Origin: Pomphorhynchus laevis
Taxonomy: Eukaryota > Acanthocephala > Palaeacanthocephala > Echinorhynchida > Pomphorhynchidae
Direction: 5' to 3'
Length of the DNA: 64,000 nucleotides
NCBI GenBank assembly: GCA_012934845.2
Contig: WNNJ02001497.1
Coordinates: forward strand, 124,001 to 188,000
Below, piece by piece: positions 22,790 to 33,530 of the stretch. The notes beneath the pieces are model-generated. The model searched no databases and was not told the origin of the DNA. It worked only from the letters and a program-made list of their open reading frames with translations. Every line of letters starts with the position of its first letter. Position 1 is the first letter of the stretch. The position numbers and the translations under genes were made by a program.

Positions 22790-24190
22790 TGTATATTATT
22801 TAATAGTAAATTCATAAAAATTGATTTTTATTTTAAATTAGAATTTTAAAATTTAACTTGATATAAATTATATTAAAAATCTTTATGCAATTATAGATGT
22901 TATAATTATTATTGATATTTTAATTGTTTGTATTTTATTTTGCATTTTTGTTAATTTATAAAGAATATAAAATACTTATAGCCAAGCTAATATGATAATA
23001 TGATATTATATATTATAATATTATGATAATAATATTATAATATTATATTAATATTAATATATTATTAATATTATATTAATAATATTTGTAAGCTATCATT
23101 TGATTATAGCTTATATTATTCGAATCCATGGTATATTATTTATTAGTCAATTCTTAAATCAAATCAGCTAGCTAAATCTATGTATTTAATATAATTATAA
23201 AATTTAAAAAAATAAATAAAAATAAGAGTAATGCTAAATCAATCAAAATTTAATAATTAGATAATAAATAATTATAAATAATTGTCATAAAATTTCATAT
23301 AATGTATATAAAGTTAAAATACAAAAATAAAATTTAAATAATTCAATAATATTGACTTTTATTTTAAATTATAATTTTAAATTTTAACTTGATATAAATT
23401 ATATAAAATCTTATATAATTATTTATTATTTATTATTATTTATAACTATTAAATTATTAAATTGTTTAAATTTTATTTAGCAGTATTTTTAGTTTGTAAA
23501 TAGACTTTTTAATGTAGACTCAGTTAACTGATCATAAATGATCTGGTAATATACCCTATTAATATACTTTGCATTAGAATAAGATACTTGATAGTCAAAT
23601 TTCAATCGAGGAAATATATCATTGGCGTGTATTTGTCTACGCTCTGATAATTATTTAAAATTATTAAATTGTTTAAATTATATGATTATTAATAATTATT
23701 TAATTATTAATTTTTTTAATTATTAAATTTTATTTTAGTTTGTAAATATTATAAAATACGTAGACTCAGTTAACTGATCAATATTGATCATTATTCTAAA
23801 TCATTATTTAATATAATTATAAAATTTAAAAAATAAATAAAAATAAGAGTAATGCTAAATCAATCAAGATTTAATAATTAGACAATAAATAATTGTTAAG
23901 ATTTATATCAAGTTAATATACAAAAATAAAATTTAAATAATTCAATAAAATTGACTTTTATTTTAAATTTTAATTTTAAATTAAAATACAAATTATATAA
24001 AATCTTATCTAACAATTATTTATAATTATTTATAATTATTTAATTATTTAATTATTAAATTTTATTTAGCAGTATTTTTAGTTTGAAAATATTATAAAAT
24101 ACGTAGACTCAGTTAACTGATCTGATTCTAAAGCAATAATTTAATATTATTGCTTTAGTAATAATTACTAAGTTGTAACTTAGTAATTTT
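22790..24190. repeat. AT-rich block with three copies of a repeat end
   Basis: The word GTAGACTCAGTTAACTGATC occurs at 23514, 23761 and 24103, each after an ATTATAAAATAC-type stretch. It is the reverse complement of the dispersed word CAGATAACTGAGTCTACG seen at 11549 and 17868. The segments between are highly similar AT-rich bodies (TAAATAAAAATAAGAGTAATGC at about 23212 and 23833). No coding sequence. Confidence 0.6.
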
Positions 24191-26560
24191 AAGTAGCTAA
24201 CTACACATTTGTATAATGAAAGAAAAATATATATTTCCAGACAACAAATGCGTTTTTTAAGAAGAAGTTAACACGTACCAATTTATGTGCGTTTGTTAGG
24301 CATAAAAGAAATGTCACAAAAAAGATTGTATCCAATGTGTTTGAAATGAAAATATTTTCCCATGGGTTAAGAGATTAGTCTTTTATTGTAATCTCTACGC
24401 GTAATGATATCGAATTCCATGTGATGAATTTTTTCTATCATTTTTAACTGTTAGTTAATTTGTGGATAGCAAAAGCGAAATGTAATTTATTTATTTTTAT
24501 AACAAAATCAAAAGAAAATTTCATGTTAGTTTGTATCATCTAAACATCATATACGAATTTTGTCGTCTGTAATAATTCCAACAATTACATAAAAAATGCT
24601 AAACTCATTGCTTTAACTCATTGAAAATGTGCCTATTGTAAGGATTTAGTCAAGCTAGTCCAATTCGCTATGAATGAGAATCAATAATTTTCATTAATTA
24701 ATGAGAATTATTAATTATCAATACTAATTGATAATAATATATTTATAATATCTTAATATTTTAAAATTGATATACAAATATTAATTATTAATGCGAATCA
24801 ACTCTCATTAAACAATTCAATCAATATTAGATAACAAATGACATTTTAACTTGATATTTGATTCTGACATCTAGAGAATAAAACAGAAATAATATCCGAT
24901 TTTTTCATGTAATTTATACAATGATTGTGAACACATCACACTTTATTTTGGAAATATAAATTATAATTTATTTCCGTCAAATGAAAATGTTTCGATTAAT
25001 GCTGCCATCATTTAATATCTTGAACTCATGGGCGCTAAGGTCATCTAGTAGAAACTTTGATTACTATACGGTGATAATGTGCAGCTATTATCCTTTGTCA
25101 TCTAAAAATAGTATTTTCTGCCAGGCTTAAATACGAAAATATTGTATATAATCGTTTTAACAAGTAGAAATATCCACGAAAATTTGATCAATAGTCATGT
25201 GGAATACTTTATTACATAACACCATTGAATAACTATTGAACTATTCGTTGAGACACTTCGAAGGATCTATGACTCGAGGTTTTAAGTGCTTATCACCAAG
25301 GATATGCAAGCGTTTATGGCAGTTTGTCCTGCCGATATGATTCCAAGTCCGCAAGTCGTATTGATAGAGTGTATTGCTCCAACATAGTCATCTAACTGCA
25401 CGCCCAATATCAAAAATTAATCTGGATTAATATAAACTAAGAACAATTTCTTGATTTTTGATTTTTTATATAGATAAACACTAAACTATAAATTAATGAT
25501 AGATTGAAATCGGAAAATCATCATATCTATAACTATAAATATAATAATATTAAGTTTTTCAGTCTAAGAATAGTACTTTTCTCTATCCGTCGGAGTAGTA
25601 AGTCATGTATGGTGGTCAAATGTTGTTTTGATTGTTCTACAAAAGAATGTTTAAGCACTCGTCACTGCCAATGAACCGTGAATTTGGTTGTAAATTTGAT
25701 AAGTGATATATATTGTTTGCTCTGCGAATGGTAACACTAATCTAATAACCAGTGCTATCAATAAGTCTTTAAGGACAGTGCAGTAACCATCAATATCCGA
25801 TACGGGCCTTCGCGTTACATATTACTTTACATAGTTTTAAAATAAGTTGGCCATAGTTTTATAATTTTGTAATAACTGAATAAATTGCTTGTTTCACATT
25901 TTTAAAACGAAGGTGGAAATAATTGGCAGTGATTAAGCGAAAAAGAATAGTATAGACAATCAGATTTGCTTTCATAATGACAGAAGACAAGTTAATTTTT
26001 GCTCGGAAGCTGCCACTCTGATTTGATCTAAGTATTTCCTTCTAATTATGGCATCTTTCATTATGTGCACATGGAGTATGTCAGGCGGTTGTGGTATTGT
26101 GTAGATTATTGTATGAAAGAGATCATGTTCTGAGTATTGTGGATGTAGAAAAATCGATAATGCCCTAAAGGGTCCAGATTGATTTTTATTTTTGAAGTAT
26201 AATAACATCTGTATTTTCAGATCGTGCAATGACGAAGGCCAGAATTGTTTCTCTAATTCCATTGAATAATATTTAGTGAATAAAGAACTGGACTACTCAT
26301 CATACGTGATAAAGCATATAAATATTTTCTCTAATTTCATTGAATGATATTTAGTGAATAAAGGGCTGGACTATCCAAAACGACTCTTATTCTTTTTATT
26401 CTTTTTATTTTGTGAAGCAACTTGTAAAGAGTCTCGGCTTAATTTGTTGTCAATTAATAATAATGAGAGAATTTATTATACCTCTTTACCTTTCGGTACC
26501 GGGTAAACAAAATAAATACATCAAAAGTTTATCAATTTTATAAGTTGTATTTCAAAATCT
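24190..26560. other. Intergenic, no gene recognised
   Basis: Base composition is more balanced than its surroundings from about 24900 to 26300. A 96-codon open frame on minus (25972-26262) has no recognisable domain. Two near-copies of a segment of about 50 bp (CATTGAATGATATTTAGTGA and variant) lie at about 26259 and 26337. Promoters and RNA genes were looked for by eye and not found. Confidence 0.4.
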
Positions 26561-26569
26561 TTTCCTACT

Positions 26570-27600
26570 GTCAATATCAGATAGTGACAGATTTTTTAAA
26601 ATTGGGCAAGTGAAGATATGCAGGTTAGATGCGCATTCATTTTTGCAAAGAACACAAATGCACAAAGAGCACCGTGCATGTACTGGAATTCTAATAGCGC
26701 AAAATGTATCGTGATATCCATGGACAGATGCTCTTCAGATCAGCGGTCATTTCCTTGCACAGGGTTCTCTCCATTTAGTCTGTAAGAATGTCGGAGTAAG
26801 ATAAAATTCAGAATCCAATAAAGTCGTCTTTCGAAAGAACATGTTCAGGTTAGTAGTAAATGATACAGTGTGTTCAAGATTCGATGTTGAGCAGATGTAT
26901 TTAGAGCAAGGTTCTAACGATGATAGTATCGCTATAACCGATGAAGAACATTTTGGTGAGACTCCAACAATTCGCTTCACGAATCTCCATTGACACTTGT
27001 CCAACTGCTGAAAATTGAAGGGACTTAAATCCGACCAGATAACTGGCAAAGCATATGAAACTATGGGAAGCAACATACTTCGAAAATACCGGAGGGCTCC
27101 TGAGAAAGATAAAGAACCTAAGTTTTTTGCATAAGAGGTTGCTACAACTAATTTCGAGGATTTACGATGTAGGTGTTCAGTAAATGACCATTTCGACGAA
27201 AGTAATACTCCTAAATAATTGTAACTATTGCAGAATTCTAAATCTACGTTCCCTATTCTCAGCATGTCACATCGACGCAAAGGTCCACCTAACCGAAATT
27301 TAAGGGCTTTCGATTTATTTACATTCACCGTCAACTGATTTGATAAACAATAGGATGACAGAGCATCTAACGCACTTTGAGCGGATAAAAGATCTTTGGC
27401 TAATATTACTAGATCGTCGGCATAGAGGGTACAAGAGACTTCATTCGATGCATGACGAAGATGCATAGGCAAATCCATAACAAAAAAGGGAAATAATATA
27501 GGGCTGAGTGGATCTCCCTGTAAAACACCGCGATTAGCAAAAAAAGAAATCAGAGGTGTTGATACCATCAGATACTTTAAGTCGATTAGGCTGAAGCACA
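26570..27600 (-). mobile_element. LINE RT fragment, 5'-truncated
   Basis: Minus strand 26747-27568 encodes the C-terminal half of a LINE reverse transcriptase: GVLQGDPLSPILF (canonical GVxQGDPLSP), TLYADDLVILA with the catalytic YADD, then VNVNKSKALKFRLGG, NYLGVLLSSKWSFTEHL and the thumb region. A Cys-rich piece follows after a break (CSLCICVLCKNECASNLHIF at about 26600-26660), as in the C-terminal zinc knuckle of R1/I-like LINEs. Endonuclease and ORF1 are absent. One frame break separates RT from the Cys-rich piece. It differs from the other LINE families in this window. Confidence 0.75.
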
Positions 27601-27609
27601 GAATAAATA

Positions 27610-28455
27610 AGATACAAAATAATAATAATTATACGTGATTAAACATCTAAAGAAATATCAGGTCTATAAGGAACGATAACTCACTGCATCATTTCGAATT
27701 TAATAACCCACCTTTAAGGATATCAAGCCTTTTTAAAACAAGTTTCATAATTTCAATGATCGTTCTACTAACCGTTGTCACTTAATTAACTGTATCTTAG
27801 AAATAAAAGACAATATTTGTTATTCAAATAATTTGGAACCAATAATATTAGCATCTTTTATTCATGTTCTTAAATAAATGCTACCGGAACTCAATTGCTT
27901 TTATCAATTTCGTTGTGATAGGAAATCAAGAACTGAAAACATGATCGATGAAAACTATTTTGAAACTTTGAAATAATGAACCAACATATCATAAAAATAA
28001 CTCATTTTGGTCCATTTATGCAATTTAAAATTTTGGATAGGATCAATCAAAACTAAAATCTATTTTTATAGTTCACTAGTTTCTGCTATAGCATAATCAG
28101 AAAAACAAAACACAAATTAGATCGAACTTCCAAAAATGACATGACTTTTCGTGTTCTTATATTAGACTCATAATTAGTTTGGTCATATGATTTTAAATGC
28201 AATATGATTTTTTATATGATTTTTTATATAGCGCAATACGAAAAATGCATATTTCAAAGATTTTTCTTCTTTTTGTTAGCATTCGTTGTCTGTAGGTGTT
28301 TGTAAATTTCAAAAATATGTTTTAATGATCGAGAAGTACGGCAGGCCATTTGCTGGACAATCAAATGCAAACGACATGAGAATCAGATGTTTCAACTGAC
28401 TAAATGTACACCACTGGATGCCAAAATACAAGTGGTTCGAATGGAGAAAATGTAT
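27610..28455. other. Intergenic, no feature recognised
   Basis: AT-rich non-coding DNA. No repeat shared with other parts of the window was recognised except a possible old foldback piece near 28060-28115 (TAGTTCACTAGTTTCTGCTA). Confidence 0.4.
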
Positions 28456-28458
28456 TTT

Positions 28459-29632
28459 TTAAATGTAGCAATTCAAATACTCTGTGGTATTAAACGAAAA
28501 ATCATTAGACATCGCTTATCAGTGAACCCAATTATGTATTCATCTCGTTGATGAAAGCATAAACCGCAAAACAACTATACCTGATTAATATTTTCGATAA
28601 TTATAAATTTAGGATAATGTCTGAAAGTATGTAATCTGGAACACAAGCGGGTTAAATCTCAGTATATATGTGGGAGAGTCATGAATATAATATTCGATTG
28701 TTTAAATCAGGTTCATAAGCTTGTGGATAGTCAACTCGGGTTATGGAAAAGTAAGTTGTGTTGTTTATGTGTATCTAGATACGGGATCTGCCGGATCATC
28801 CTAAATTTATTCGGCGGGAATTTTACTTGGTGTCACTGCTTGCTTTCTCACAGGATCATTTGAAGGATGCATTATTATAATTTTATAACAGATAGTGTTA
28901 AACTGTGCTCCGGGAACTAATAAGCTTCAGTTTTATAATTATTAATGTTGCCAAAAACCGGAGTTTGATTACATGCAGAGCAGACTTCGTTATCACCCCT
29001 AATCGAGCTAATGATAGCCGGGAGCACTCATCAGTAGGGTAAGCCACCATCAGTCGTTTCGGCTGCCTTGTGATATATTAAAAAGGCATCTCCAAGAATT
29101 TGCTAACGTCGTAGCATGGGCCTAGCCTCTTTAAACTAACCATGTGCTTTCCTGATCATCATAATTTTATTCGGCAGGAATTTTCTTTGCTGTCGTTGCT
29201 ATTTATATACAATTTGTACTCGAAAATAATTTATTAGCTTCTTTGGCATAGAAATTAAAGAACATATGCTAGTTTCTTTTACGGGTATCTGGTAGCGATT
29301 GCAGATCCCGTATCTCGATACACATAAACAACACAACTTACTATTCCATATCCCAAGTGGACTATTTACAAGCTTATGAACCTGATTTAAACAATCGAAT
29401 ATTATATCCATGACTCTCCCACATATACTGAGATTTAACCTGCTTGTGTTCCAGATTACATACTTTCAGACATTATCCAAAATTTATAATTATCGAAAAT
29501 ATTAATCAGGTATAGTTGTTTTTCGGTTTATGCATTCATCAACAAAATGAATACATAACTGGGTTCACTGATGAACAGATTTATAATGATTTTTCGTTTA
29601 ATACCACAGAGTATTTGAATTGCTACATTTAA
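28459..29632. repeat. Inverted repeat with arms of about 333 bp
   Basis: 28459-28791 and 29301-29632 are inverted copies of each other with about 90-95 % identity by eye (for example ATGTCTGAAAGTATGTAATC and TTCGATTGTTTAAATCAGG in both). The 500-bp centre holds, in direct orientation, two copies of the segment GATCATC..TTTATTCGGC (28793 and 29153), and a piece related to the 380-bp tandem repeat of 61.6 kb (28990-29090). Each arm has a short open frame (IIFDCLNQVHKLV) that I do not recognise. Confidence 0.75.
28990..29090 (-). repeat. Diverged relative of the 61.6-kb tandem repeat
   Basis: Minus strand: GGCAGCCGAAACGACTGATG, then CTACTGATGAGTGCTCCCGG. The 380-bp unit at 61609 has GGCAACCGAAACGACCAGTG followed by CTACTGATGAGTGTTGCCGG at the same spacing. 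These two blocks are conserved while the rest diverges. Confidence 0.6.
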
Positions 29633-30004
29633 AAGAAATTAAAAAAATAAAAAAAAATTTGGTTTCTAATAAACATACATCCCAAATTTCAGTTCCAGAT
29701 TGCTTATATTTGGTTATATTAAGTTCTATACAATAAATAACATACAATCTAATATACATACAACGAGGAGAATAAAATCACGAATCAAACGACTATATAC
29801 AAATGGGTCGGAAAAAAACAAAAGTCTCAAGTTCCCAACCATGTCGCGTCCAACACCGATGTTAGAGATGTTTCCAATGGATCTGAACAACAAGTCTTTT
29901 GCTCAAACAATGATTGTCACACGTGGGTAAGTATTTAGACTTCAGAATCCCAGGCATCTTGCCTTGCAGACAACGAATTCTACTGTGGCTACTGTTCGGC
30001 TAAG

Positions 30005-30922
30005 ATGATAAATACGATGAAGAGTGAAATAGAGAGTCTCAAGACAAATATATTGAAACTATCTGGCAATGCAGCGATGTCCACACATGCCTCTTCGTAT
30101 TGTAATAAGTTTCAACCTCGATGCCCAATTCTTCCGCATTCGTTTGCCTCTAAGAATGCCAAATCTCCCATCTCTTCTACAGGTATTACTATACATCCTT
30201 TAATTTTGCCCAATCAATCAGCTCAATCTTCTGATGTTACTGTCATTGACCATTTGCAACCCAGTATTTCTTTAGTCGTATCAGATAAATCACCTTACAT
30301 TTCTACCCCTCATTGCGTTTCTACGTCATCATCAGATAATCCATCATCAGATAATCTGAAGGAGCCGCAAATTGTATCGCAGCAAGATGGATTTTGTCAA
30401 GTTTATGATAAATCTATCGAGACAGTGAAGGAGCCGCAAATTGTTACAACTAATGTATTTTCACTACCCGACATCCCACGTCCCGTCCTTCCCGTCTCGT
30501 TTCTCAATACCTTGCATCCATCAATCAAAATCACCTCCACCAACCTCCACTATCCTTCCACTCATAACCTTTCCTCACATCGCTTGCCACCCTCTTTATT
30601 ATCATTATCCTCTATGTCTCCCGTCGTCAAACCAAATCCCTCCAAATCATCAACTGCCAGCTCTTCTATCGTGATCTCACCTACTCACGTCAGTCGTCCT
30701 CCTTTACGGAAGCGCTTTGCTTCTCGCGATCGTTGCGTCATTGTCACTAATATCACGCCTTCTAACTCCTTATCTCCACAAGCACGTCTAGACCACGATG
30801 TTTCCGCCTTCAGATCCATCCTCTCGTCTATTGTCCCTGCGGATAAACCATCCTTTTTCAAGGACATTTCTCCTGTCGCATTCATCCGTCTAAACAAATC
30901 TTCTCAATCTAATCCTTCCTAG
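30005..30922 (+). CDS. CR1-like LINE ORF1 (family A)
   Basis: 305 codons, very rich in Ser, Pro and Thr. It starts with a short coiled-coil-like stretch after the Cys/His finger (MINTMKSEIESLKTNILKL), continues with low-complexity Ser/Pro repeats including a twice-used KEPQIV word, and ends in KRFASRDRCVIVTNI and DKPSFFKDISPVAFIRLN, the beginning of the RRM-like RNA-binding domain of CR1 ORF1 proteins. The frame is the same as that of the RT frame downstream, separated by one TAG. Confidence 0.6.
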   Translation: MINTMKSEIESLKTNILKLSGNAAMSTHASSYCNKFQPRCPILPHSFASKNAKSPISSTGITIHPLILPNQSAQSSDVTVIDHLQPSISLVVSDKSPYISTPHCVSTSSSDNPSSDNLKEPQIVSQQDGFCQVYDKSIETVKEPQIVTTNVFSLPDIPRPVLPVSFLNTLHPSIKITSTNLHYPSTHNLSSHRLPPSLLSLSSMSPVVKPNPSKSSTASSSIVISPTHVSRPPLRKRFASRDRCVIVTNITPSNSLSPQARLDHDVSAFRSILSSIVPADKPSFFKDISPVAFIRLNKSSQSNPS

Positions 30923-30925
30923 CCC

Positions 30926-32968
30926 CCTCTCCTAAAAATTGTTTTCAAGCATCGCTCTCACGCGTCTTCTGTCCTCTCTCAACGATTTAAACTCATGTCA
31001 TCTTCAACCACTCGAATTTTCCCCGATCGCGCCCCTTCTGAAATCGCTCAAATCTCTTCAGCCCGCATCAAAAAACGCCGTCGCGAGGAAAACGGCGAAA
31101 CATCACTCTCCATCCGAAATATAGACGGAAACCGTGCCCCATGGTTTGACATCCAATGCCTACTATCAAAGCGTCGACTCCGCCATGCTTTTCGAGTCTA
31201 TCACCGCTCTCTCAGACGTGATTTCCGCTTGATCACTCCGTCTTTCCGTGATTCCTATCTTGCTCTTCGCCGGTCTCATCTCAACCTACTACGTACCAAA
31301 TGCAACTCATTCTGGCAGCATAAAATCATCACTTCATTCAACTCTAAGACTCTCTGGCATACTTTTAACTCAATCCTTGCTCGCTCCTCTTCGCCGTGCA
31401 ACATCAATGCCAATGATTATTCGTCATTTCTCCAGACTAAAGTATCCACGTTGCTCTCTCACACCCCGGTCTCCATCCTATCCCACTCTGCCCAGTCTAA
31501 TCTCATCCTTCCGGAACTCTTTCATCTTCTCCCTGTCTCACCTACAGAAGTATCATCTGTCCTCATGTCCTTGCCCAACAAAACCTCACCTGCCGATCCC
31601 CTGCCTACTCACATATTAAAATCTATATGCTCATCGATATCCCCATTTCTCACAACCTTGTTTAACTCGTCCATCCGCAGTCGTATCTTCCCTTCACACT
31701 GGAAATCCGCAATCGTTCGTCCCCTCCTTAAGAAACAATCGCTCGACCCCTCCCTTCCTTCTAGCTATCGCCCCATTTCACTACTCCCTACTCTTTCAAA
31801 GCTCTTAGAACGCCTCATCTTAATACAAATCAACGCTTATCTCTCCTCATCCAATATGTACCCTCCTTTCCAATCCGCTTTCCGCTCTAATCACTCGACA
31901 GAAATCGCATGCATAAAAGTGTACAACGACTTACTCATTTCTCGAGACAAGGCTCTATATAGTGTTCTCATCTCCCTCGACCTCTCCTCCGCATTCGACA
32001 TTGTCGACCACTCCGTCCTCATTTCTCGCCTTCGTTATGATTACGGCTTTTCTTCCTCCTCCGTAGCATGGTTCGCCTCATATCTATCCGACCGTTCCTT
32101 TCGCGTCTGTTCTAATTCATCATCCTCCCCTCCCATCCCTATTTTTTGCGGGGTCCTACAATGTTCAGTCATAGGTCCCCTGCTTTTCTCTCTTCTGCTT
32201 GGCGATCTATCTCCGTTTATCAAATCTTACTCCTTTAAGGTCATGCAATACGCCGATGACATTATAATCTATGCTCATGCACCCGCACATCGCATACACG
32301 ATATCGGCATTTCTGCCTCCAACTGTCTTTCTTCTATCTACAAACGTCTCTCCAATCTCCATCTCGTTCTAAACCCCGAAAAGTCCAAAATAATGTGGAT
32401 CCTCCCCCGTAAACCAAACATATCTCCTCCCACTGTATATTTTGCCTCATCAATCATCCCCATAGTCCACAATCTCAATTTCTTAGGTTTCCATTTCGAT
32501 GATCACCTCTCCCTTAAACCCTTCGTCCGTGACAAGGTCCGCTCATCTAACTTAATTCTCCGTGATATCCGCCGTATCCGCCCCCTTATCGACTTCCGTT
32601 CTTGTATGTCTCTTCTTTCATCGTTTCTTTTCCCTAAAATCGATTACTGCCTTAGCCTTTTCGCCAATTCTCCAAAATCCATCATCCTACCCCTACAACG
32701 AATAATCAACACCGCCGTTCGAGTGCTCTTTCGTCTCCGTCGCTTCGACCACACATCCACATATTTTGCCCAACTCTCCTGGCCCACCATCCACATCCGC
32801 ATCAAACTCCGCCTTCTTCTCGTTACCTTTCGTCTCATCGCTGTCGGCTCCCCATCGTTCATCAACATTCCTTTCTTAGACGATACTCGCCCCACCTCGC
32901 TATCGCTTGGTTCCTGTCAAACCCTCTTACTCCACGTTCCTAATTACTCCAACAACTACGGTCTCTGA
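30926..32968 (+). CDS. CR1-like LINE reverse transcriptase fused to the ORF1 end (family A)
   Basis: Open for 657 codons from the ATG at 30995, and from 30926 if counted from the preceding stop. The first 45 codons after the ATG finish the ORF1 RNA-binding domain. From APWFD the RT linker begins, then PNKTSPADPLPTHILK, YRPISLLPTLSKLLERLI, FQSAFRSNHSTEIA, VLISLDLSSAFDIVDH (RT motif A Asp), GVLQCSVIGPLLFSL (canonical GVPQGSVLGPLLF; two residues changed) and YADDIIIY (catalytic, 32249-32272), followed by thumb and the C-terminal LRLLLVTFRL region. Full RT length for the CR1 clade; EN missing. Confidence 0.8.
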   Translation, partial: PLLKIVFKHRSHASSVLSQRFKLMSSSTTRIFPDRAPSEIAQISSARIKKRRREENGETSLSIRNIDGNRAPWFDIQCLLSKRRLRHAFRVYHRSLRRDFRLITPSFRDSYLALRRSHLNLLRTKCNSFWQHKIITSFNSKTLWHTFNSILARSSSPCNINANDYSSFLQTKVSTLLSHTPVSILSHSAQSNLILPELFHLLPVSPTEVSSVLMSLPNKTSPADPLPTHILKSICSSISPFLTTLFNSSIRSRIFPSHWKSAIVRPLLKKQSLDPSLPSSYRPISLLPTLSKLLERLILIQINAYLSSSNMYPPFQSAFRSNHSTEIACIKVYNDLLISRDKALYSVLISLDLSSAFDIVDHSVLISRLRYDYGFSSSSVAWFASYLSDRSFRVCSNSSSSPPIPIFCGVLQCSVIGPLLFSLLLGDLSPFIKSYSFKVMQYADDIIIYAHAPAHRIHDIGISASNCLSSIYKRLSNLHLVLNPEKSKIMWILPRKPNISPPTVYFASSIIPIVHNLNFLGFHFDDHLSLKPFVRDKVRSSNLILRDIRRIRPLIDFRSCMSLLSSFLFPKIDYCLSLFANSPKSIILPLQRIINTAVRVLFRLRRFDHTSTYFAQLSWPTIHIRIKLRLLLVTFRLIAVGSPSFINIPFLDDTRPTSLSLGSCQTLLLHVPNYSNNYGL

Positions 32969-33530
32969 TCCTTCCTCGTCGCAGCCTCACTCGCCTGGAA
33001 TCAACTCCCTCTCGACGTCCGCCGCGCCCCCTCCTTTATCATATTCAAACACCTCCTCCGTTCACACCTTCTCGACACCTGATTCACAGTCTTGTTTTGT
33101 TGTGGTCATGTAAGCGTGCGCTGGCACGCATTTGCCACGTTAAAATAAATCGTTTTTTTAAGAAAATACATTTTTCGTTAAAAATTGTCTTGGTTATTAT
33201 AAATTGTTACAATCGACTCACTCCGCTAAACGAAATTTTTTCTAATAATATTAAAAATTGTCTTGGTGAACCTGAAGAATATATAAAATAATATATCTGG
33301 TTAAAATCTTTTGGTTATAAAAACTTACAATTAATAACATACAATCATTGAACATCCATAATGAAGCCGACAATGACGAAAATAACGGTGGCAAGCAAGC
33401 GCAATCGCATAAAGCAGCATGTCCCTGATCAAACAGTGCAGCAATCCGAAAAACAGGTGGCTTGCGATCAAAAAGATTGTCAATGCTGGACCATACTTGT
33501 TCACCCTATTGAATATCAGATCGTAAACCG

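Larger units (their letters stand above)
29705..33165 (+). mobile_element. CR1-like LINE lacking an endonuclease (family A)
   Basis: Order: 5' region with ACAATAAATAACATACAATC (29730), a PHD-like Cys/His finger (FCSNNDCHTW ... FYCGYCSAK, about 29885-30000), a Ser/Pro-rich ORF1 (30005-30922), an RRM-like ORF1 end (LKIVFKHRSHASSVLSQRF, RIFPDRAPSEI), then RT, a C-terminal WNQLPLDVRRAPS block in another frame (about 32994-33082) and a 3' tail GCATTTGCCACGTTAAAATA. The EN domain normally found between ORF1 and RT is absent: SIRNIDGNR runs straight into APWFDIQCLLSKR. GC content is clearly higher than the surroundings. Two in-frame stops (29936 and 30920) and one late frameshift (about 32965) are seen. 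Confidence 0.8.

Noticed and set aside
30441-33291. Several extra open frames on both strands across LINE A
   Set aside because: They are shadows of the Ser/Pro-rich ORF1 and RT in a GC-richer element.
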